A stretch of DNA of 64,000 nt from Gemmobacter nectariphilus. GTDB taxonomy: Bacteria > Pseudomonadota > Alphaproteobacteria > Rhodobacterales > Rhodobacteraceae. Of this stretch, positions 17,112-25,275 are shown piece by piece. How positions within the stretch are numbered: position 1 is the stretch's first letter; every line of letters starts with the position of its first letter. Both the position numbers and the translations under genes were made by a program. A model generated the notes under the pieces. The model searched no databases. It saw nothing but the letters and a program-made list of their open reading frames with translations, and was not told where the DNA came from. The DNA is taken from positions 124,001 to 188,000 of the forward strand of contig DYMU01000001.1 of the NCBI GenBank assembly GCA_020721445.1. Direction: 5' to 3'.

Positions 17112-18089
17112 TCAGGCCTCCAGAATCTTGGCAATGCGCGTTTTGGTATCTGCATCGCAGAAAGCCGCGTCAAGCGCGGTTCGGCTCAGCTTGGCAAACA
17201 CCCCGTCATCCCAGTCGAAGGCGCGGTGCAGCCTGTCGAACTCTTGCGCCATGCTGGTGTGAAAGAACGGCGGGTCATCGGTGCTGACCGTCACCTTCAC
17301 GCCGCGCTGGTAAAGCTGCGAAATCGGATGGGCGCGATAGCCGGGATAAAGCCCCAGCGCCACGTTCGATCCGGGGCACACCTCCAGCACCACGCCGCGC
17401 TCGGCCAGCTCATCCACCAGCGCCAGGTCTTCGATCGCCCGCACGCCATGGCCGATGCGCTCAACCCCCAGATCCGCAATCGCATCGCGCACCGATTGCG
17501 GCCCCGCCCATTCGCCGGCATGGGCGGTCAGCCGCAAACCGGCCTCGCGCGCGCAGTCAAACGACCAGCGGAAATCCTTGGGCGCCAGCACCTTCTCATC
17601 GCCGGCGATGCCAAAACCAACGATCCAGTCGCCCGCCGTTTCGGCCGCACAGCGTGCAGTTTCGCGTGCCGCCTCATGGCCGAAATGCCGGATGCAGGTC
17701 ACAATCGCGCGCAATGTGATGCCCATCGTCCGCTCGGCTTGATCTGCGGCCTCGCGCATCGCCTGAACATATTCCCGCCAGGCCCCCACATCCCGCCCGC
17801 CGCAAAAATCCGGCGACAGGAAGGCTTCCGAATAGACCACCCCGCTGGCCGCACTTTGCTCCAGCACCGCCAATGTCAGCCGGGCGTAATCCTCGGGTCT
17901 TTGCAAGGCGCTGGTTGCGGCCTCGTAAACCTTCAGAAAGCCGTCGAAATCGGCAAAGCGATAGGCCCCGCGGTCATCAAAGATACCGTCGATATCCAGC
18001 CGCTTTTCTTTTGCCAGCCCACGGATGAACGCCGGGGGTGCCGCCCCTTCCAGATGCAGATGCAATTCGACTTTCGGCAGCATGGCCAT
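17112..18089 (-). CDS. add: Adenosine deaminase
   Basis: 325 residues, normal for bacterial Add. It hydrolyses adenosine to inosine with a bound zinc. Ligands and catalytic residues are visible: HLHLEG near the start, the HAGE motif (LTAHAGEW) with the catalytic glutamate, IGHGVRA, and VSTDDPPFF with the metal-binding aspartates. Two in-frame ATGs (18089 and 18083) are possible starts; an AGAGGAAA site lies upstream inside a repeat element. It sits in the nucleoside salvage operon between deoB and upp. Confidence 0.93.
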   Translation of the reverse strand: MAMLPKVELHLHLEGAAPPAFIRGLAKEKRLDIDGIFDDRGAYRFADFDGFLKVYEAATSALQRPEDYARLTLAVLEQSAASGVVYSEAFLSPDFCGGRDVGAWREYVQAMREAADQAERTMGITLRAIVTCIRHFGHEAARETARCAAETAGDWIVGFGIAGDEKVLAPKDFRWSFDCAREAGLRLTAHAGEWAGPQSVRDAIADLGVERIGHGVRAIEDLALVDELAERGVVLEVCPGSNVALGLYPGYRAHPISQLYQRGVKVTVSTDDPPFFHTSMAQEFDRLHRAFDWDDGVFAKLSRTALDAAFCDADTKTRIAKILEA

Positions 18090-18103
18090 GGTCTTTATGG
18101 TTT

Positions 18104-18148
18104 TCCTCTTGGCAAAAATACCCCGGGGGTCCGGGGGCTGGCCCCCGG
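18104..18148 (-). repeat. Intergenic hairpin / GGGTATTTTT element inside the salvage operon
   Basis: On the minus strand: CCGGGGGCCAGCCCCCGG (hairpin, 18148-18131), then ACCCCCGGGGTATTTTTGCC and AAGAGGA (to 18104). The layout closely matches the element at 37371-37420 (hairpin, CCCCCCGAGGGTATTTTAACC, AAGAGGA). In both cases the terminal AAGAGGA lies shortly before the next gene, so it may double as its ribosome site. It occupies most of the 69-nt gap between deoB and add. Confidence 0.6.
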
Positions 18149-18158
18149 TCCCGCAGGA

Positions 18159-19355
18159 TCACAGAAAACTGCGGCCCGGTCCCTGCCCCGGCACGCCCAG
18201 ATGTGCGGCCACACTTGCGCCCACATCGACAAACCCGCGCAGCCCGATCGCCCGCGCGCCCAGACCAAAGCCCAGCACCGGCACCCGTTCGCGGGTATGT
18301 TCGGTGCCGGGAAAGGTCGGGTCATTGCCATGATCGGCGGTGAAGATCGCCAGATCACCGGGGCCAAGCTGCGCAAAAAACCGCGGCAGGCCCGCGTCGA
18401 ACCATTCCAGCGCGCGGGCGTAGCCTGCCACATCACGCGGATGGCCATACAGGCTGTCGAACTCGACAAAGTTGGCGAATGTCAAGGAACCGGGCTCCGC
18501 CTCGGCCCCAAGCCGCAGCAGATGTTCGAAAAGGTCAGCATCCGACTTGCCCTTGTGCAGCGCCCCCACGCCGCGCATCGAGAAGATGTCGCCGATCTTG
18601 CCGATGGCATGGGTCATACGGCCCGCCCCCGCCACCCAGTCCAGCAGCGTGGGCGCGGGCGGGGCGATGGCATAGTCATGGCGGTTCGGTGTGCGGCTGA
18701 ACGCGTCGCAGGTGCCGGTAAACGGCCGCGCAATCACCCGGCCCACCCGGCGGGCGTGCAGCATCGGCGCAAGGTCGGCGCACAGCTTCAGCAGACGCTC
18801 CAGCCCGAAGGCCTGTTCATGCGCGGCGATCTGGAACACCGAATCCGCGCTGGTATAGCAGATCGGCCAGCCAGTCCGCAGATGCGCTTCGCAATGCTGG
18901 GCGATGATCGGCACACCCGAGGCGTGGCAATTGCCAAGGATGCCCTCCGTGCCCGCCAGACGGCAGACCTCGGCCACGATGTCACCCGGAAAGGCGGGCA
19001 CGGTGTGCGGAAAGTAGGTCCAGTCCCAGGGCACCGGCACCCCCGCCAGTTCCCAATGCCCTGACGGCGTGTCCTTGCCGCGCGACACCTCGGTCGCCGC
19101 CCCCCACAGCCCGGCAGGCACAGCCCCCAGTCCCGGTGCCGCCATGCCCGAGGCCAGATGGATCGCCGCCCCCAGCCCCAGCGCATCCAGATTGGGCACG
19201 CAAAGCGGCCCGCTGCGGCCCTGATTGGCGCGGCCCTCGGCGCAGGCTTGCGCGATATGGCCAAGGGTGTTGGCACCGGCATCACCGAATTCAGCCGCAT
19301 CGGGGGCCCCGCCGCAGCCCACCGAATCCATCACGATCAGAAAGGCGCGCGGCAT
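18159..19355 (-). CDS. deoB: Phosphopentomutase
   Basis: 398 residues, the usual DeoB length. It interconverts (deoxy)ribose 1-phosphate and 5-phosphate, linking nucleoside phosphorolysis to the pentose pathway. It is an alkaline-phosphatase-superfamily metalloenzyme: the first metal/nucleophile region is FLIVMDSVGCGGAPDA, and further sites are GKDTPSGHWE and FTADHGNDPTFPGTEHTRE. The ATG at 19355 overlaps the deoA stop by one base (TGATG). Confidence 0.96.
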   Translation of the reverse strand: MPRAFLIVMDSVGCGGAPDAAEFGDAGANTLGHIAQACAEGRANQGRSGPLCVPNLDALGLGAAIHLASGMAAPGLGAVPAGLWGAATEVSRGKDTPSGHWELAGVPVPWDWTYFPHTVPAFPGDIVAEVCRLAGTEGILGNCHASGVPIIAQHCEAHLRTGWPICYTSADSVFQIAAHEQAFGLERLLKLCADLAPMLHARRVGRVIARPFTGTCDAFSRTPNRHDYAIAPPAPTLLDWVAGAGRMTHAIGKIGDIFSMRGVGALHKGKSDADLFEHLLRLGAEAEPGSLTFANFVEFDSLYGHPRDVAGYARALEWFDAGLPRFFAQLGPGDLAIFTADHGNDPTFPGTEHTRERVPVLGFGLGARAIGLRGFVDVGASVAAHLGVPGQGPGRSFL

Positions 19356-20665
19356 CAGCCGATCCTTTTCAGCACAAGCGGCGGCTCGTCCGGCACCGAG
19401 GTTCCCACCGCATAGGCCGTCTGCACCGCCAAGATTGCAGCCTTCGCAGCCTCATCCGTGGCGGCATGGACCATGCCAAGGGGCACGCCCGCGCCGATTT
19501 CCTCGCCCAAGCCGATCAGGTCTGACAGACCGACCGCCGGATGCACCCGGTCGCCGTCGCGCAGGCGGCCGCCACCCAGACGCACGACGACATGACCCAA
19601 GGCCTCGGTGTCGATCCGGGCGATATAGCCGTCATCCAGCGCCGGGATCTCGCGCACCACCGGGGCGGCGGGCAGCCGGTCAGGCCAGCGTTCGACAAAA
19701 TCCGACGGCCCGCCCTGGGCCGCCACCATGCGTCCAAACACCTCGGCCGCGGCCCCCGATTCAAGCGCCTGCGCGATCCGAGCCGCGCCATCGGTCGCAT
19801 CGGCCACCAGACCGCCCAGCGCCAGCGCCTCACCGCCCAAGGCACAGGTCAGATCCCATAGCGCGGTGTTGACCGAGGTTCCGGTCAAGGTCTCCATCAC
19901 CTCGATCACCTCCAGCGCATTGCCCGCGGCCGTGGCCAGCGGCTGCGACATGTCGGTGATCAGCGCGGTGGTCATGCAGCCCGCCCCTTGCGCCGTGCTG
20001 ACCAGCGCGCGGGCCAAAGCCTCGGCCCGCTCCGGCGTTTTCATGAAGGCGCCCGAGCCGCATTTGACATCCAGCACCAGCCCTTCCAGCCCGGCGGCCA
20101 GCTTTTTCGACAGGATCGACGCGGTGATCAGGTCGATGCTTTCCACCGTGCCCGAGATGTCGCGGATCGCGTAAAGCCGCTTGTCGGCGGGGGCCAGATC
20201 GGCGCTGGCCGCGACGATGGCGCATTTCACCGTGCCCATCTGGGCGCGCAACTGGTCCTCACTCAGCCCGGTGCGAAAACCGGGGATCGCCTCCAGCTTG
20301 TCCAGCGTGCCGCCGGTGTGGCCCAGACCCCGGCCCGAGATCATCGGCACATAGGCACCGCAAACTGCCAAGGCCGGGGCCAGCAGCAAGGACACGCAGT
20401 CGCCGATGCCACCGGTCGAATGCTTGTCCAGCACCGGCCCCGGCAAATCCCACGTCATCACCCGGCCGGTGTCGCGCATTGCCCGGGTCAGCGCCACGCG
20501 GCCTTCGTCGGACAACCCGCGCAAGAGCACCGCCATGGCAAAGGCCCCGGCCTGTGCATCGGTTACCGTGCCACTGGCCAACCCTTGCGCGAACCATGCA
20601 AGATCCGCCGCCGATGGGGCCTGCCCGTCGCGGATCTGCACGATGATGCTGCGCGCGTCGGTCAT
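19355..20665 (-). CDS. deoA: Thymidine phosphorylase
   Basis: 436 residues. It splits thymidine or deoxyuridine to the base and deoxyribose 1-phosphate. It has an N-terminal helical domain (contains DAQAGAFAMAVLLRGLS), the phosphate-binding signature region (VLDKHSTGGIGDCVSLLLAP) and SGRGLGHTGGTLDKLEAIPG, followed by the C-terminal alpha/beta domain. It overlaps cdd by 4 nt at its start and deoB by 1 nt at its end, indicating tight translational coupling. Pyrimidine-nucleoside phosphorylase is the alternative; the 436-residue length and sequence fit DeoA. Confidence 0.94.
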   Translation of the reverse strand: MTDARSIIVQIRDGQAPSAADLAWFAQGLASGTVTDAQAGAFAMAVLLRGLSDEGRVALTRAMRDTGRVMTWDLPGPVLDKHSTGGIGDCVSLLLAPALAVCGAYVPMISGRGLGHTGGTLDKLEAIPGFRTGLSEDQLRAQMGTVKCAIVAASADLAPADKRLYAIRDISGTVESIDLITASILSKKLAAGLEGLVLDVKCGSGAFMKTPERAEALARALVSTAQGAGCMTTALITDMSQPLATAAGNALEVIEVMETLTGTSVNTALWDLTCALGGEALALGGLVADATDGAARIAQALESGAAAEVFGRMVAAQGGPSDFVERWPDRLPAAPVVREIPALDDGYIARIDTEALGHVVVRLGGGRLRDGDRVHPAVGLSDLIGLGEEIGAGVPLGMVHAATDEAAKAAILAVQTAYAVGTSVPDEPPLVLKRIG

Positions 20666-21084
20666 TCCAAATCCTTGCGGGCCAAATCCTTGTGGGCCCG
20701 ATCCATATGGGCGACGGAAAACACGCCGGGCAGCAGGTCGGCCACCGTGGTTACAAGCGTCTTACCATCGGTGGTGTGCAGCGTGACCTTGACATCCTGC
20801 CCGGCAAATTCGGCAATCTTTTGGCGGCAGCCGCCACAGGGCGGCACCGGTTCGGGGCTGTCGGCAATCACGCAAACCTCGGTGATCGTGGTGTCGCCGC
20901 CGGCGATCATTGCGGCAATCGCCCCGGCCTCGGCGCAGGTGCCTTCGGGGTAGGCCACGTTTTCCACATTGCAGCCGACATAGACCGCACCGGACCCCGC
21001 CCGCAGCGCCGCCCCCACCTTGAATTGGGAATAGGGCACATAGGCCCGCAGTCGAACATCGGTGGCGGCGGAAAGCAGGGACAT
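20662..21084 (-). CDS. cdd: Cytidine deaminase
   Basis: 140 residues, the tetrameric short form. It converts (deoxy)cytidine to (deoxy)uridine. The zinc site is complete: TCAEAGAI (Cys ligand plus catalytic Glu) and PCGGCRQ (two Cys ligands). The substrate region YSQFKVGAAL is present at the N-terminus. It is the first gene of the cdd-deoA-deoB-add-upp operon and overlaps deoA by 4 nt. Its promoter must lie in the 336-nt gap shared with the divergent prpE gene. Confidence 0.95.
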   Translation of the reverse strand: MSLLSAATDVRLRAYVPYSQFKVGAALRAGSGAVYVGCNVENVAYPEGTCAEAGAIAAMIAGGDTTITEVCVIADSPEPVPPCGGCRQKIAEFAGQDVKVTLHTTDGKTLVTTVADLLPGVFSVAHMDRAHKDLARKDLE

Positions 21085-21230
21085 GACGACCTCGGGGGAA
21101 AAAAGCTATTGGCGACGAAGTGTGGCGCTTGCCCGGCCAAAGCGCAAGGGTCAGCGCGGCCACGCCGGGACCGGTCCCCGGGCCACCCGCCGCGAGGCCT
21201 GAGTCGGCAGGGCCAGCCGAGCGCGCAAGA

Positions 21231-21330
21231 GTTTGCAAACACCGTGCCCAACCGCAGCACGACGAGCGCAAATCCACCGATTTGCAAATATTTGCAGCCT
21301 GCCCAAGGGTAAATCTGCAAATATTGTCGG
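21231..21330 (+). promoter_or_regulatory. Cluster of TTTGCAAA boxes upstream of prpE (ScfR/PccR/RamB-type operator)
   Basis: Three related boxes lie in the prpE/cdd intergenic gap: GTTTGCAAAC (21231-21240), TTTGCAAATATTTGCAG (21281-21297, a near-direct pair) and TCTGCAAATATTG (21314-21326). The ScfR family of short-chain acyl-CoA-responsive regulators (PccR of Rhodobacter sphaeroides, RamB) is known to bind paired TTTGCAAA-like boxes near propionate and acetate genes. Here the boxes precede a propionyl-CoA synthetase by about 95-190 nt. The regulator gene itself is not in the window. The region 21085-21230 shows nothing else I can support. Confidence 0.6.
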
Positions 21331-21420
21331 TCGCAGACCTATTGAGCGATGGTAACAATGTTGCGCGGCAAGCCTGCGTTCAGTAACACATCGTGCAAGC
21401 GTTTGGAGGAGGCGCGGACG

Positions 21421-23313
21421 ATGGGGTATTCCGATATCTATGCGAAATGGAAAGCCGATCCGGAAGGGTTCTGGATGGATGCGGCTGGCGCAATCGACTG
21501 GGTCAAAAAGCCTGAGCGCGCACTGAACGACGACCGCGCGCCGATCTATGAATGGTTCACCGAGGCAACCGTCAACACCTGCTGGAATGCGGTGGATCGG
21601 CATGTGCTGGCGGGCCGCGGCGACCAGTTGGCGATCATCCATGACAGCCCGGTCACCCATCTGAAGCATGGCATCACCTATGCCGAGTTGCAGGCCCGTG
21701 TTGCCAGCCTTGCCGGCGCCTTGCGCGCCAAGGGCGTGGAAAAGGGCGACCGCGTCATCATCTACATGCCGATGGTGCCCGAGGCGCTGGAGGCGATGCT
21801 GGCCTGCGCCCGGCTGGGGGCCATTCACTCGGTCGTCTTTGGCGGCTTTGCCGCCACGGAGCTGGCGGTGCGGATCGACGATTGCAAGCCAAAGGCCATT
21901 ATCGCGGCATCTTGCGGGATCGAGCCTGCCCGCGTGGTGCATTACAAACCCTTGCTGGACGCCGCCATCGAACAGGCCCACCACAAGCCCGATTTCTGCG
22001 TGATCTTCCAGCGCGAACAGGAAGTGGCCAAGTTGATCGAGGGCCGCGATGTCGCGTGGCACACGTTCCAGTTCGGGGTGGAGCCTGCCGAATGCGTGCC
22101 GGTGGAAGGCAACCATCCGGCCTATATCCTGTATACCAGCGGCACCACCGGGGCGCCCAAGGGCGTGGTGCGGCCAACCGCGGGCCATCTGGTGGCGCTG
22201 AACTGGACCATGCGGGCGATTTATAACTGCGGCGTCGGCGATGTGTTCTGGGCCGCGTCCGATGTGGGCTGGGTCGTGGGCCACAGCTATATCTGCTATG
22301 CGCCGCTGATTGCGGGCTGCACCACCGTGGTGTTTGAGGGCAAGCCGGTGGGCACACCGGATGCGGGCACCTTCTGGCGGGTGATCCAGGAACACAAGGT
22401 CAAGTCGTTCTTCACCGCGCCCACCGCGCTGCGCGCGATCAAGCGCGAAGACCCCGAAGGCAAGCTGGTGGGGGATTATAACCTGCGCCATCTGCAAGCG
22501 CTGTTTCTGGCGGGCGAACGGGCCGACCCCGACACGGTGCAATGGGCGCAGCGCCATGTCGGCGTGCCGGTGATCGACCATTGGTGGCAGACCGAAACCG
22601 GCTTTGCCATTGCCGCAAACCCCTTGGGTTTGGGTCTGTTGCCGGTCAAGGTGGGCAGCCCTTCGGTGGCGATGCCCGGCTTTGACGTGCAGGTGCTGGA
22701 CGAAGGCGGGCATGAGGTGGCGCCGGGCACGCTGGGCGCGATCGCGATCAAGCTGCCCTTGCCCCCCGGCACCCTGCCGACGCTGTGGAATGCCGAAGAG
22801 CGGTTCCTGAAATCCTATCTGAACCATTTCCCCGGTTACTATGAGACCGGCGACGCGGGCTATGTCGATGAAGATGGCTATCTTTACATCATGGCGCGCA
22901 CCGATGACGTGATCAACGTCGCAGGCCACCGGCTGTCGACCGGCGCGATGGAAGAGGTGCTGGCCAGCCACCGCGACGTGGCCGAATGTGCGGTGATCGG
23001 GGTGGCGGATGACCTGAAGGGTCAGTCGCCGCTGGGGTTCTTGTGCCTGAACAAGGGCGCTGACCGCGACCCGGCCGAGGTGGTGGCCGAATGTGTCAAG
23101 CTGATGCGGGAACGGATCGGCCCGGTGGCCGATTTCAAGCGCGCCGTGGTGGTGGAGCGGTTGCCAAAGACCCGGTCGGGCAAGATCTTGCGCGCCACCA
23201 TGGTGAACATCGCCGACAGCAAGCCTTGGAAAATGCCCGCAACCATCGACGATCCGGCGATTTTGGACGAAATCGCGGGGGCGCTGAAAACGCTTGGGCT
23301 GGCAAAAGGCTAA
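21421..23313 (+). CDS. prpE: Propionate-CoA ligase (propionyl-CoA synthetase)
   Basis: 630 residues, an acyl/acetyl-CoA synthetase of the ANL superfamily. The AMP-binding P-loop is YTSGTTGAPKGVV; further core motifs are WWQTETG, YETGDAGYVDEDGY and the A8-hinge/catalytic-lysine region PKTRSGKILR. PrpE-like rather than Acs-like features include the N-terminus YSDIYAKWKADPEGFW and the loop FTAPTALRAIKRED. It activates propionate (and likely related short acids) to the CoA thioester. The ATG at 21421 has a strong GGAGGAGG ahead of it. The upstream TTTGCAAA boxes fit control by propionyl-CoA status. Confidence 0.92.
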   Translation: MGYSDIYAKWKADPEGFWMDAAGAIDWVKKPERALNDDRAPIYEWFTEATVNTCWNAVDRHVLAGRGDQLAIIHDSPVTHLKHGITYAELQARVASLAGALRAKGVEKGDRVIIYMPMVPEALEAMLACARLGAIHSVVFGGFAATELAVRIDDCKPKAIIAASCGIEPARVVHYKPLLDAAIEQAHHKPDFCVIFQREQEVAKLIEGRDVAWHTFQFGVEPAECVPVEGNHPAYILYTSGTTGAPKGVVRPTAGHLVALNWTMRAIYNCGVGDVFWAASDVGWVVGHSYICYAPLIAGCTTVVFEGKPVGTPDAGTFWRVIQEHKVKSFFTAPTALRAIKREDPEGKLVGDYNLRHLQALFLAGERADPDTVQWAQRHVGVPVIDHWWQTETGFAIAANPLGLGLLPVKVGSPSVAMPGFDVQVLDEGGHEVAPGTLGAIAIKLPLPPGTLPTLWNAEERFLKSYLNHFPGYYETGDAGYVDEDGYLYIMARTDDVINVAGHRLSTGAMEEVLASHRDVAECAVIGVADDLKGQSPLGFLCLNKGADRDPAEVVAECVKLMRERIGPVADFKRAVVVERLPKTRSGKILRATMVNIADSKPWKMPATIDDPAILDEIAGALKTLGLAKG

Positions 23314-23356
23314 GATGGGCATTGGTGCCGGGCTGGGCATGGAGTAGCCTTTGGGC

Positions 23357-23872
23357 ATGGCTGTGTCGCGTGTTGCCTTTTCTTCCAACCTTGATGCCCC
23401 GCTTGCGGCCTTGCGGCAGGCGTTGGAACGGCTTGAAACGCTGGATCTGGATGCAGACGCCCGTGCCGCGCTAAAGGCTGCGTGGTCGGCGTTTGACGCC
23501 CTTGATCTGCCGCAGGCGCAGGTGGACCACAGCGTATTTGCGGCGCTGTTGGCCATGGCCGGCCCCGAAGTGGCGCCCGAATTGCTGGCCCAGATGGCCG
23601 CTGACCTGCGCGCCGTTGGCCGTGTGCTGACACCTGCCATGCAGGCGCACGATTGGGCGGCCATCGCGGCGCAAAGCCATGTGCTTGTGGCGCTGGCTGG
23701 GGCGGCGGGGGCGACGGGTCTGGCCGATCTGGCGCAGACGTTGAACCGGGCCGCCCACCAGGCCGATGATCGCGCGGTGGATCAGATTGCCGGTCGGGTC
23801 AGCGGCGGATTGCAGCAGTTGATCGGTTTTGTCGAACGGGCACTGGATGACGTGCCGCAGGCCGGGGCCTGA
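23357..23872 (+). CDS. Hpt (histidine phosphotransfer) domain protein
   Basis: 171 residues, all-helical and cytosolic. The segment AAIAAQSHVLVALAGAAGA aligns with the Hpt phosphorylation helix (consensus A-H-x-L-K-G-x-A-G), placing the phospho-accepting histidine at about residue 108. The usual lysine and first glycine are replaced by Val and Ala. It ends 2 nt before a sigma-54-type response regulator, so the two very likely work in one phosphorelay. No histidine kinase is adjacent. An in-frame TTG at 23351 is an alternative start. Confidence 0.6.
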   Translation: MAVSRVAFSSNLDAPLAALRQALERLETLDLDADARAALKAAWSAFDALDLPQAQVDHSVFAALLAMAGPEVAPELLAQMAADLRAVGRVLTPAMQAHDWAAIAAQSHVLVALAGAAGATGLADLAQTLNRAAHQADDRAVDQIAGRVSGGLQQLIGFVERALDDVPQAGA

Positions 23873-23874
23873 CA

Positions 23875-25275
23875 GTGGCCGAGCTCAGACCCCCACCGCT
23901 GTTGCTGATCGAAGACACGCCGTCGTTGCAGATCGTCTATCGGTCGGTGTTGCAGACCGCAGGCTATGCGGTGCAGGCGGCGGGCACGGCGGCCGAGGGA
24001 ATGCGGATTTTCCGCGACAGTGGCGCGCAGGTCGTGCTGCTGGATGTGATGCTGCCCGACCGTGACGGTCTGGCGCTGATGCGCGACATGCTGGCCCTGC
24101 GCCCCGAGGCGCGGGTGATCGTGATCACCGCCAATGCCAGCATCAACAAGGCGGTCGAGGCGATGCGCGGCGGCGCGCATGATTTTCTGGTCAAGCCGTT
24201 TGACGAGCCGCGCTTTCTGGCGGCGGTCGAAAATGCCGGTGGCGGGGCCCGCGCCCTGCCCCGCCCTGCCCCGCGTGCGCCCGCAGAGGCGGAAAACCCG
24301 GCGGCCGAGGATGTGTTCATCGGATCGTCCGATGCGATGCGGCGGGTGCAAGACACCATCCGGTCGGTGGCGGGGTCGATGGCCACCGTGTTCATCACCG
24401 GCGAAAGCGGCACCGGCAAAGAGCTTTGTGCCCTAGCCATCCACGCCGGCAGCCCGCGCGCCAACGGGCCGTTCATCGCGCTGAACTGCGGCGCGATCCC
24501 GCAGGATTTGCTGGAATCCGAGGTGTTCGGCCATATCAAGGGCAGCTTTACCGGCGCCATTTCCGACAAGCCGGGGGCGGCGGCGGCGGCCGATGGCGGC
24601 ACGCTGTTTCTGGACGAGATCTGCGAGATGGCCCCGGCCTTGCAGACCAAGCTGTTGCGGTTCCTGCAAACCTCGACGGTGCAGCCGGTGGGGGCCACGC
24701 GGCCGCGCAAGGTGAATGTCCGCATCGTCTGTGCCACCAACCGCGACCCGATAGAGGCCGTGCGCCGCGGCGAGTTTCGCGAAGACCTGTATTACCGGCT
24801 GTTCGTGGTGCCGGTGCACATGCCACCCTTGCGCGAACGCGGCGATGATGTGATCGAAATCGCCCGGGCCGCGCTGGAGAGGTTCGCCCGCGAAGAGAGG
24901 CGACGCTTTGACGGGTTCGACGCCGAGGTGCTGGAGCTGTTCCGCAGCCTGAGCTGGCCCGGCAATGTGCGCCAGGTGCTGAACGTGATCCGCAACATCG
25001 TGGTGTTGAACAAGGGCGGGCGGGTGACGCTTGCGATGATCCCCGAATCGCTGTCCCGCACTGCGTCGCTGTCGCAGGCCAGCGCCTGCCCCGATCAGGT
25101 GCGCGCAGGTCTGCTGGAGGGGTTGATCGGCCGCCCGATGGCCGAGATCGAGCGGATCGTGATCGAAGAAACCATCGCCCGGCATGACGGGTCGGTGACG
25201 CGGGCCGCGCGGGTGCTGCACCTGTCACCCTCCACGATCTATCGCAAGCGCGAAGGCTGGGGCATCAAACCTTAG
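23875..25275 (+). CDS. Sigma-54-dependent response regulator (NtrC/LuxO family)
   Basis: 466 residues from a GTG at 23875. The receiver domain (about 7-122) has the acidic pair in LLIEDTPSL, the phospho-acceptor Asp57 (VVLLDVMLPDRDG) and LVKPFD. The AAA+ domain (about 145-380) has Walker A GESGTGKE, Walker B TLFLDEI and the arginine-finger region. The sigma-54 contact loop reads GSFTGA instead of GAFTGA. The C-terminal Fis-type helix-turn-helix is GSVTRAARVLHLSPSTIYRK. It should activate a sigma-54 promoter when phosphorylated, probably via the Hpt protein just upstream. Its stop codon overlaps the nadK stop on the other strand. Confidence 0.88.
   Translation: MAELRPPPLLLIEDTPSLQIVYRSVLQTAGYAVQAAGTAAEGMRIFRDSGAQVVLLDVMLPDRDGLALMRDMLALRPEARVIVITANASINKAVEAMRGGAHDFLVKPFDEPRFLAAVENAGGGARALPRPAPRAPAEAENPAAEDVFIGSSDAMRRVQDTIRSVAGSMATVFITGESGTGKELCALAIHAGSPRANGPFIALNCGAIPQDLLESEVFGHIKGSFTGAISDKPGAAAAADGGTLFLDEICEMAPALQTKLLRFLQTSTVQPVGATRPRKVNVRIVCATNRDPIEAVRRGEFREDLYYRLFVVPVHMPPLRERGDDVIEIARAALERFAREERRRFDGFDAEVLELFRSLSWPGNVRQVLNVIRNIVVLNKGGRVTLAMIPESLSRTASLSQASACPDQVRAGLLEGLIGRPMAEIERIVIEETIARHDGSVTRAARVLHLSPSTIYRKREGWGIKP

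Noticed and set aside
16533-19064. 843-codon open frame on the plus strand, antisense to upp, add and deoB
   Set aside because: Three confidently identified genes occupy the other strand. The translation is His/Gln/Arg/Pro-rich with no recognisable domain, as expected for antisense frames in high-GC DNA.
21151-23664. 837-codon open frame on the minus strand, antisense to prpE
   Set aside because: prpE is certain on the plus strand. The frame has arginine/histidine-rich shadow composition, and its upstream part runs into the Hpt gene.
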